Assembly: GCF_020966755.1 (NCBI RefSeq) | Contig: NZ_JAJKFT010000010.1 | Location: forward strand, 248,001 to 312,000 | Direction: 5' to 3' | Length of the DNA: 64,000 nt | Source of the DNA: Blastopirellula sediminis | GTDB lineage: Bacteria > Planctomycetota > Planctomycetia > Pirellulales > Pirellulaceae | In this document: one piece after another, positions 58,461 to 64,000 of the stretch | Layout: every line of letters begins with the position of its first letter | Position numbering within the stretch: position 1 is the first letter of the stretch | Notes under the pieces: generated by a model | Databases searched by the model: none | Told to the model about the DNA's origin: nothing | The model's input: the letters and a program-made list of their open reading frames with translations, nothing else | Translations under genes and position numbers: made by a program

Positions 58461-59858
58461 ATGACCACGCTTCGTCTGCTTGCCGTTCTCTGCGCGCTCA
58501 GTCTGACCACGGTCGCCTATGCCGCCGAAAAAGCGACGCCTCCTCCCAACGTCGTCTTGATCGTTTCGGACGATCAAGGCTTCGCCGACCTTAGCTGCAT
58601 CGGCGACAACGGGGTGCGAACGCCAAACCTGGACAAGTTGGCGGCTGACGGCACGCGGCTCACCAGCTTTTACGTCTCGTGGCCGGCCTGTACGCCGTCG
58701 CGCGGTTCGATCATGACCGGTCGCTATCCGCAGCGAAACGGCACCTACGACATGATCCGGAACGAGGCGCCCGACTTTGACTATCTCTACAAGCCGGAAG
58801 AATACGCCGTTACCGCCGAACGGATTCTCGGCACCGACGTCCGCGAGATCTTTCTGGCCGACGTCCTGAAGAAGCAAGGCTATACTTCCGCCGTCTTCGG
58901 CAAATGGGACGGCGGACAGCTGAAGCGTTTCCTGCCGCTCCAGCGCGGCTTCGACGAGTACTATGGTTTCGCCAACACCGGCGTCGACTATTTCACGCAC
59001 GAGCGGTACGGCGTCCCGTCGATGTTTCGGAACAACCAGCCGACCGAAGAGGACAAGGGAACCTACCTGACCGATCTGTTCGAGCGAGAAGCGATTCGCT
59101 TCGTCGACGAAAACAAGAATCGCCCCTTCTTCCTCTATCTGCCGTTCAACGCGCCCCATAGTGCGTCGAACCTGGATCGTTCGATCCGCGGCTTGGCTCA
59201 AGCGCCGCAGGAGTACCTTGATCACTATCCGTCCGACGACAGCAAAGCCCAAAAACGGCGGCAGCACTACCTGGCGGCGGTCGAATGCATGGACGACGCG
59301 ATCGGCAAGGTCATGCAGCGGCTGGAAGAGCACCAGATCACCGACAACACGCTGGTCATCTTCCTCTCCGACAACGGAGGCGGCGGAGGCTCCGACAATT
59401 CGCCGCTGCGGGGAGGCAAAGCGAAGATGTTTGAAGGGGGGAACCGCGTTCCCTGCATCGTTCGCTGGAAAGGAAAAGTTCCGGCCGGCAAAGTGAGCGA
59501 CGAATTCCTCACCTCCCTCGAAATCTTTCCGACCGTCGTCGCCGCGACGGGAGGCAAGCTTCCCGCGGACGTCATCTACGACGGCTTCGACATGCTGCCG
59601 ACTTTGAACGGCGGCAGTTCGCCGCGACAAGAGATGTTCTGGAAACGCCAGGGAGATATCGCCGCACGCGTTGGGGACTGGAAATGGGTCGACAGCGCCG
59701 CCGGCAAGGGTTTGTTCAACCTGGCCACGGACATCGGCGAGAAGAACGACCTCTCAAAAGAACATCCCGAAATGCTCGCCAAGCTGAAAGAGCGGTTCGC
59801 CAACTGGACCGCCGAAATGGAAGCGGCCGAACCGCGCGGTCCGTTCCGCGACTACTAA
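58461..59858 (+). CDS. Secreted sulfatase (formylglycine-dependent)
   Basis: A type I sulfatase of 465 residues with a signal peptide (MTTLRLLAVLCALSLTTVAYA). The formylglycine signature is C77-T-P-S-R81 in WPACTPSRGSIMTGR, so a maturase (FGE or anSME) is needed. Metal ligands Asp37-Asp38 (VSDDQG) and FLSDNGG are present. The usual GKWHLG is GKWDGG, so a normally conserved His is Asp. The C-terminal subdomain is complete. Sulfatases in planctomycetes remove sulfate from algal polysaccharides. The start could also be at 58398. The next gene, a FAD oxidoreductase, follows after 37 nt. Confidence 0.93.
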   Translation: MTTLRLLAVLCALSLTTVAYAAEKATPPPNVVLIVSDDQGFADLSCIGDNGVRTPNLDKLAADGTRLTSFYVSWPACTPSRGSIMTGRYPQRNGTYDMIRNEAPDFDYLYKPEEYAVTAERILGTDVREIFLADVLKKQGYTSAVFGKWDGGQLKRFLPLQRGFDEYYGFANTGVDYFTHERYGVPSMFRNNQPTEEDKGTYLTDLFEREAIRFVDENKNRPFFLYLPFNAPHSASNLDRSIRGLAQAPQEYLDHYPSDDSKAQKRRQHYLAAVECMDDAIGKVMQRLEEHQITDNTLVIFLSDNGGGGGSDNSPLRGGKAKMFEGGNRVPCIVRWKGKVPAGKVSDEFLTSLEIFPTVVAATGGKLPADVIYDGFDMLPTLNGGSSPRQEMFWKRQGDIAARVGDWKWVDSAAGKGLFNLATDIGEKNDLSKEHPEMLAKLKERFANWTAEMEAAEPRGPFRDY

Positions 59859-59895
59859 TCTCCTCTCCCTTCGATCCATCCCTCCGAGAAGTTTG

Positions 59896-61590
59896 ATGAC
59901 TTTGAATCGACGCTCTTTCCTGCGGGCAACCAGCGGCATCGCTGGCGCGCTTTCGTTTTCTCCCTGGCTTTTGGCCGCCGCACAAAACAGCGACGTCGGA
60001 GCCGACGTGGTGATCATCGGCGGCAGCTTGGGAGGGTGCGCTGCGGCGATCGCCGCGCTCCGGCGCGGGAAGCGGGTCGTAATGACGGAAGAGACCGATT
60101 GGCTCGGGGGACAACTCACGTCGCAGATCGTGCCCCCAGACGAACATGGCTTTATCGAGACTCGCGGCGCCAACGCGTCGTATCGCAAGTTTCGCAATGA
60201 CGTCCGCGACTACTATCGCCAGAATTATCCGCTGACCGACGCCGCCAAAGCCAAGCCGAATCTCAACCCCGGTAACGGTTCGGTATCGCGGCTTTGTCAT
60301 GAGCCGCGCGTCGCAGTCGCCGTTTTCAACGAAACGCTCGCTCCCTACCTGCAAAGCGGCCAGCTGACGCTGCTGCTTGAGCATGTTCCGGTTCAAGCCG
60401 ACATGGATGGCGATCGGGTTGGCAGCGTGACCGTTCGTTCATTGAAAAGCGGGGACGAGAAGACGCTGACTGCTCCCTACTTCATCGACGCGACCGAGCT
60501 CGGCGATCTGCTCCCGCTGACCGGGACCGAATACATTACCGGCGCCGAAGCGAAGTCCGACACGCACGAACTGCACGCCGCCGAAGTCGCCAATCCGGCC
60601 AATCAACAAGCTTTCACCGTCTGCTTTCCATTGCAGTATGTCGCCGGCGAAAACTTCGTCGGCGACAAGCCGGCCGACTACGACTTCTGGCGCGACTATG
60701 TGCCGGCGCTGACGCCTCCCTGGTCAGGCAAGTTGCTCGATCTCAGCTATTCGTCGCCGCGCGATTTGAAACCGAAGAAGCTCGGCTTCGATCCAACCGG
60801 CGCTGCAACCGCCGGGACGCTCAACCTCTGGAACTACCGCCGGATCGTCGACGCCAATAACTTCCTTCCCGGCAGCGTTCCGGGCAGTACGACGCTGGTC
60901 AACTGGCCGCAAAACGACTATGTGCTCGGCAACTTGATCGACGTCTCCGAGGCGGAAAAGCAGAAGCATATCGCCCAGGCGAAGCAACTCAGCCTTTCCC
61001 TCTTCTATTGGCTGCAGACCGAATGTCCGCGAGCTGACGGAGGCGCCGGGTTCCCTGGCTTGCGTCTGGTTCCTGAAATGGCCGGCACGACCGACGGGAT
61101 GGCGAAGTATCCCTACGTCCGCGAATCGCGCCGCATTCTCGCCGAGTTCACCGTCACCGAACTCCATGTCGGCGCCCAGCAGCGTGCGGAAATCGTCGGC
61201 AAGGCGGAGAAGAACATGAAAGCGGCGCCCTTCGCCGATTCGGTCGGCGTCGGTTCGTATCACATCGACCTTCATCCGAGCAGCGGCGGAAATAACTACA
61301 TCGACTTCGCCTCGCTCCCGTTTCAGATTCCGCTCGGATCGCTGATTCCGCGTCGCGTCGAGAACCTGATCCCGGCCTGCAAGAATATCGGCACGACCCA
61401 CTTGAGCAACGGCTGTTATCGCTTGCATCCGGTAGAGTGGGGAATCGGCGAAGCGGCCGGCTGTTTGGCCAGTTATGCGCTCGAGACGAAAGCGACGCCG
61501 CGGGCGATTCGCGCGTCAGCCGATAAACTGGCCGACTTCCAGCGCGGACTGGTCGCAGAAGGAGTTGAAATCTCCTGGGAACAGTCCTAG
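59896..61590 (+). CDS. Tat-exported FAD-dependent oxidoreductase (FAD_oxidored family)
   Basis: A 564-residue protein with a Tat signal (NRRSFLRATSG, then GALSFSPWLLAAA). The flavin-binding site is VVIIGGSLGGCAAAIAALRRGKRVVMTE (residues 36-63) and ends TDWLGGQLTSQ. The C-terminal YRLHPVEWGIGEAAGCLA is the family's second flavin contact. FAD_oxidored proteins in planctomycetes often lie beside sulfatases and probably oxidise sugars or xanthan-like substrates in the periplasm; the reaction is unknown. ATG 59896 is used rather than the TTG three bases upstream. Its stop overlaps that of the minus-strand small gene by three bases. Confidence 0.88.
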   Translation: MTLNRRSFLRATSGIAGALSFSPWLLAAAQNSDVGADVVIIGGSLGGCAAAIAALRRGKRVVMTEETDWLGGQLTSQIVPPDEHGFIETRGANASYRKFRNDVRDYYRQNYPLTDAAKAKPNLNPGNGSVSRLCHEPRVAVAVFNETLAPYLQSGQLTLLLEHVPVQADMDGDRVGSVTVRSLKSGDEKTLTAPYFIDATELGDLLPLTGTEYITGAEAKSDTHELHAAEVANPANQQAFTVCFPLQYVAGENFVGDKPADYDFWRDYVPALTPPWSGKLLDLSYSSPRDLKPKKLGFDPTGAATAGTLNLWNYRRIVDANNFLPGSVPGSTTLVNWPQNDYVLGNLIDVSEAEKQKHIAQAKQLSLSLFYWLQTECPRADGGAGFPGLRLVPEMAGTTDGMAKYPYVRESRRILAEFTVTELHVGAQQRAEIVGKAEKNMKAAPFADSVGVGSYHIDLHPSSGGNNYIDFASLPFQIPLGSLIPRRVENLIPACKNIGTTHLSNGCYRLHPVEWGIGEAAGCLASYALETKATPRAIRASADKLADFQRGLVAEGVEISWEQS

Positions 61591-61721
61591 ATCGTCGCGA
61601 CAAACTCGCGAAGAACTTGATATCCAAAGACGGCGCAGGCCATCAAGGCGCCGATCGCAATCGTCAGCCCACAGCCGATCGTCGCGACGATGCGGGCATA
61701 TTTGTCATTTTTTTCCGACAT
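61587..61721 (-). CDS. Tiny membrane protein, 44 residues (third gene of small operon)
   Basis: ATG 61721 opens a 44-codon frame with AAGGAGC 6 nt upstream, an almost perfect ribosome binding site. The product (MSEKNDKYARIVATIGC..., ending REFVATI) has a short charged N-terminus and one membrane segment (about 11-33, VATIGCGLTIAIGALMACAV). It ends overlapping the convergent oxidoreductase gene by 3 bases. It lies 35 nt after the 35-residue gene. No family is recognised. Confidence 0.7.
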   Translation of the reverse strand: MSEKNDKYARIVATIGCGLTIAIGALMACAVFGYQVLREFVATI

Positions 61722-61756
61722 GATTCAGCTCCTTGGTGTGAAACGAAGTTGGGGCG

Positions 61757-61864
61757 TCAAAAATAGGCCCGTAGTGCGATTCGGCTGAGGGCGAGGAACA
61801 ACGCTGCGATAGCGATCAGTCCCAAGAAGACTCCACAGGTCGGTCCCGGCGGTCTCCGGTCCAT
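61757..61864 (-). CDS. Tiny membrane protein, 35 residues (second gene of small operon)
   Basis: ATG 61864 follows GGGAG with 7-nt spacing. The 35-residue product starts MDRRPPGPTCGVFLGLIAIA and has one membrane segment (about 10-31, CGVFLGLIAIAALFLALSRIA) between a basic Pro-rich head and an Arg-containing tail ending RAYF. It lies 21 nt after the stop of the 51-residue gene. No family is recognised; it is too short to be in normal ORF calls. Confidence 0.65.
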   Translation of the reverse strand: MDRRPPGPTCGVFLGLIAIAALFLALSRIALRAYF

Positions 61865-61885
61865 GACGGGTCTCCCAAGTTCGCA

Positions 61886-62041
61886 TTACGACGTCAGCGA
61901 CATAACCAGCGTCTCGGTCGCCGTCAGCGCCCCCAGCGTCGCCCAGATCAGCATTTGAACCGCGGCCAGCCCGGTAACGGCGGAAAGGGCCCAGAGGATT
62001 GCGTTATTCAGCGTGACGGTCGATTCCCAACTATTTTTCAT
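61886..62041 (-). CDS. Tiny membrane protein, 51 residues (first gene of small operon)
   Basis: ATG 62041 has GGGGA 5 nt upstream. The 51-residue product starts MKNSWESTVTLNNAILWALS and has one or two hydrophobic segments (about 12-34, and a weaker one to 48), ending LVMSLTS. It opens the three-gene small operon on the minus strand, downstream of a perfect 12-bp inverted repeat. No family is recognised. Confidence 0.68.
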   Translation of the reverse strand: MKNSWESTVTLNNAILWALSAVTGLAAVQMLIWATLGALTATETLVMSLTS

Positions 62042-62064
62042 CGCTTTCCCCGCTCAGTGAAGTC

Positions 62065-62099
62065 TCGAATCCGCCTGCCAACTAATTAGGCGGATTCGA
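62065..62099. promoter_or_regulatory. Perfect 12-bp inverted repeat before the small membrane operon
   Basis: TCGAATCCGCCT (62065-62076) and its complement AGGCGGATTCGA (62088-62099) with an 11-nt centre lie in the 106-bp space between the 236-residue gene and the small operon. No T-run follows on the minus strand, while nine A precede it on the plus strand. It may be an operator, attenuator or terminator. Confidence 0.55.
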
Positions 62100-62147
62100 A
62101 GCGGGTAAGAGGTCAAAAAAAAATGGGAGACCGAGCAGCCGGTACGC

Positions 62148-62858
62148 TTAGAGGGCCGTCTGATCGGCCGCCGCTTCCTTTTCGTCGACGTTAATCACGT
62201 CGGCGGTCGTCAGAATCCGCGCTTCGGTCTCCAGCGGGGGAGCCGGGACGAACTCGACCAGCGTCTCAGGATGGGCGTCGCGGTACTCCCTTTCCCACTT
62301 CTCCGGTAGCCCTTCGATGTGGGCTTCGTGGGGGAGCGACATGTCGAGCAATAGCAGCCGCGAACGCCCCGTCATCGCGTGGCGATAAATCTCCAGTCGT
62401 TCGACCGGAATATCGGCGTCGGTCGCCATCGCCAAATAGGCGCATAGTTTGGGCAGATCGTGGTCGCTGAACTCGGGATTGTCGATCGAGATGCAGAGCC
62501 CGTTTTCCCCATATTTGTAGGAGCCGCCAAGCAACTCGATATTGCCGAGAATGCCGGCCCGATGGTTCGCGATCTGCAGCTTGCGATCGTAGTTGGCCGC
62601 AGCGAAAAAGAGGGCGATGCAGGTCGAAAGGGTGACGATCTCCACCGTCGTGATATGGACCCGCCTTTCCTCGCGCCAGCGCAATCGAATCTGGCCAATA
62701 ATGTCGATAATCCCACCGAGCAGGATCGACATGCTGAGCGGAAAACGCCAATAGACGTGCCCGGTCGCCATCCAGAGAATGAAGATGGCGATCAAAAAGT
62801 TGAGGAGCGCTACCCCAGCGGGTAGACGCTTCGCTTTCCAGAAATTGGCAAATTGCAT
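62148..62858 (-). CDS. Membrane protein of unknown function
   Basis: A 236-residue protein with three hydrophobic segments in its first 95 residues (about 13-32, 38-55 and 70-87; LNFLIAIFILWMATGHVYWRF is part of the first), followed by a cytoplasmic or periplasmic domain (about 95-236) with no recognised motif. ATG 62858 is used; a TTG 15 nt upstream is in frame. A hairpin in the leader covers the ribosome binding site. It precedes the three-gene small membrane operon on the same strand. Function unknown. Confidence 0.7.
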   Translation of the reverse strand: MQFANFWKAKRLPAGVALLNFLIAIFILWMATGHVYWRFPLSMSILLGGIIDIIGQIRLRWREERRVHITTVEIVTLSTCIALFFAAANYDRKLQIANHRAGILGNIELLGGSYKYGENGLCISIDNPEFSDHDLPKLCAYLAMATDADIPVERLEIYRHAMTGRSRLLLLDMSLPHEAHIEGLPEKWEREYRDAHPETLVEFVPAPPLETEARILTTADVINVDEKEAAADQTAL

Positions 62859-62859
62859 C

Positions 62860-62897
62860 GCTCTTGGGCCCAAAACAGCGAATTGGCGCCCAAGAGC
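62860..62897 (-). promoter_or_regulatory. Leader hairpin covering the ribosome binding site of the gene at 62858
   Basis: A perfect 10-bp stem (GCTCTTGGGC at 62860-62869 on the plus strand, complement at 62888-62897) ends one base before the start codon on the minus strand. The 3' arm holds AAGAG, the likely Shine-Dalgarno sequence, so the closed stem would hide it. The loop is 18 nt. A thermosensor, ligand or protein could open it; the signal is not known. Confidence 0.5.
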
Positions 62898-62922
62898 ATA
62901 AAATGCGTAATCGCCTTCCCCC

Positions 62923-63516
62923 CTACTGGAAGGCGGCCTCGAGCTCTTTCAGCACCTTTTCTTCTTTATCGGAAATTCGGGAGCCGAAACGTCCCAAGAT
63001 TCCGCCAGTTGCGTCGGCAACTTTCCGCGCGCGGCCGATCGTTTCGTCATGAAACGCTTTATCCTGCTCAGGCGTCAGGCTATCGCGGATTGCGCGGACG
63101 TACGCCTGCCAGACCGGCATGCACTTTGCTTGCGGCGGGTGATCGAGCCAGTTTTCCAGCACGTCGTAGCTGGCATGCCCTTTTTCGACATGCAGGTCAA
63201 GCGCGGCCTGCAAAATCGCCGCTTTCTCTTCAACCTGCATAATCCCATCGGCCCAGGCGACAGCCATCAGCGGATAAAGCGCCATAGCGGTCAGGTTGTC
63301 CGCGGTCACGCCGATTTCGACGAAATGCTTGAGGAGCGCGTCGTCTTTGATCCCCGTCGCCTTTTTCAGCTCGGCGATCTGTTCCTCTTCTTGAATCTGC
63401 TCCCAGAGACGCTCCCACAACTCTTGGTTCTTGGGAACGAACATCGAGTCCAACAAGAGGCGGAAACTGGGGGTTTCCTGGTGGTGCAGATGGTTTGGTT
63501 CGTTTCGATCAGTCAC
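62923..63516 (-). CDS. TerB-like helical protein of unknown function
   Basis: A 197-residue all-helical soluble protein. The segment LYPLMAVAWADGIMQVEEKAAIL (about 80-102) follows the TerB/DjlA-type pattern (ADG.+...E...I), where Asp/Glu residues can bind a metal. The rest (N-terminal FRLLLDSMFVPKNQELWERL, C-terminal RKVADATGGILGRFGSRISD) is not recognised. Tellurite resistance has not been shown for most such proteins. It is transcribed divergently from glmU. Confidence 0.7.
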   Translation of the reverse strand: MTDRNEPNHLHHQETPSFRLLLDSMFVPKNQELWERLWEQIQEEEQIAELKKATGIKDDALLKHFVEIGVTADNLTAMALYPLMAVAWADGIMQVEEKAAILQAALDLHVEKGHASYDVLENWLDHPPQAKCMPVWQAYVRAIRDSLTPEQDKAFHDETIGRARKVADATGGILGRFGSRISDKEEKVLKELEAAFQ

Positions 63517-63720
63517 GGTGCGCGCCTTCGCAGCTTACTTGCAGTGAAAGAAGAGGTTCCATTACTACCCGCATTTTATCCCTATTGCCCCGCGGGAACC
63601 ACTACAAGGTTTTCCCCCGCGAGAAACCAACGCGGGCTGGAATCAAGACTCGTTTCGTGGGATATTGGCGACCCTCTGGCAGCGCACGCGGCGAACGCCG
63701 AAACACTCTAAGAGCCGAAG

Positions 63721-64000
63721 ATGAAAAGACTTGCAGTCGTACTTGCCGCCGGCAAGGGAACACGCATGAAATCGGAGCTGCCCAAAGTGCTCGTTCCGGC
63801 CCTCGGTCGACCGATGATCGAATACGTCCTCGACGCTTTGGCCGCCGTCGGCGTCGATCAGGTGCTGGTCGTCGTCGGACATCGGGCCGATCTGGTCCGA
63901 GAAACGCTCGCCGATCGCCCCGGCGTCAGCTTCGTCGACCAGACTGAACAGCTCGGAACCGGCCACGCCGTCATGGTTTGTCGCGATCACCTGGCCGATT
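63721..64000 (+). CDS. glmU: Bifunctional UDP-GlcNAc pyrophosphorylase/glucosamine-1-phosphate acetyltransferase (partial, 5' end)
   Basis: The first 93 codons of a nucleotidyltransferase that starts MKRLAVVLAAGKGTRMKSEL with the signature LAAGKGTRMKS..PKVL, followed by GRPMIEYVLDAL and EQLGTGHAVMVC (the Gln-Leu-Gly-Thr-Gly-His uridine motif). This is the N-terminal domain of GlmU, which makes UDP-GlcNAc for peptidoglycan and LPS. The gene runs off the right edge, so the acetyltransferase half is not seen and a monofunctional pyrophosphorylase cannot be ruled out. AAGAG lies 9 nt before the ATG. Confidence 0.9.
   Translation, partial: MKRLAVVLAAGKGTRMKSELPKVLVPALGRPMIEYVLDALAAVGVDQVLVVVGHRADLVRETLADRPGVSFVDQTEQLGTGHAVMVCRDHLAD

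Overview
The window reads as chromosomal DNA of a planctomycete, most likely of the Pirellulales (Blastopirellula/Bremerella-like). This is inferred from the mix of genes: a DUF1559 pilin-like secreted protein, a secreted sulfatase beside a Tat-exported FAD oxidoreductase, many small signal-peptide or lipobox proteins without clear families, a sigma factor with an unusual N-terminal extension, and moderately GC-rich DNA. No phage, insertion sequence or CRISPR array was seen, and gene order in the first 13 kb is that of an ordinary bacterial core chromosome.

Bases 1-13,400 (all minus strand) hold the transcription/translation block. Read in transcription order it is tRNA-Thr(TGT), tRNA-Tyr(GTA), tRNA-Gly(TCC), tRNA-Thr(GGT), tuf, tRNA-Trp(CCA), secE, nusG, rplK, rplA, rplJ, rplL, rpoB, rpoC (rpoC runs off the left edge). 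The four tRNAs before tuf are in the same order as the thrU-tyrU-glyT-thrT-tufB cluster of enterobacteria.

Bases 13,900-31,200 hold a DUF1559 protein with a companion lipoprotein, the unusual sigma factor, secreted proteins of unknown role, a CinA-like/nucleotidyltransferase fusion, a ROK kinase, three related FliL-like lipoproteins, a site-2-type membrane protease, a D-tagatose/D-allulose 3-epimerase-like enzyme, scpB, a TPR protein and a protein with six copies of a 13-residue helical repeat.

Bases 31,300-45,400 hold pabA/trpG-moeA, a SnoaL-like protein, lnt, an envelope cassette (MreC-like coiled-coil protein, one-TM small protein, degenerate MreB paralogue), a universal stress protein with a hemerythrin-like protein, a CheV-type CheW-REC protein fused to an Hpt domain, a lone receiver, a 1021-residue propeller/CBM9-like secreted protein and a divergent RNase HII.

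Bases 45,400-64,000 hold a flippase-glycosyltransferase operon, a nitrilase-family amidase, folK-panC-lgt (Lgt carries a PDZ-like insertion), an ECF sigma factor, a CDGSH protein, two response regulators (NarL type and NtrC type), the sulfatase/oxidoreductase pair, an operon of three tiny membrane proteins (51, 35 and 44 residues) each with a strong ribosome binding site, and the start of glmU at the right edge.

The strongest candidates for undescribed biology are the MreB/MreC-like cassette with an apparently dead actin ATPase site (35,886-38,015), the three-gene micro-membrane-protein operon (61,587-62,041), the helical-repeat protein (30,289-31,227), the PDZ-containing Lgt (51,000-52,334), and the sigma factor whose -10-reading residues are changed (15,581-17,251). 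All family names come from reading motifs by eye; no database search was run.
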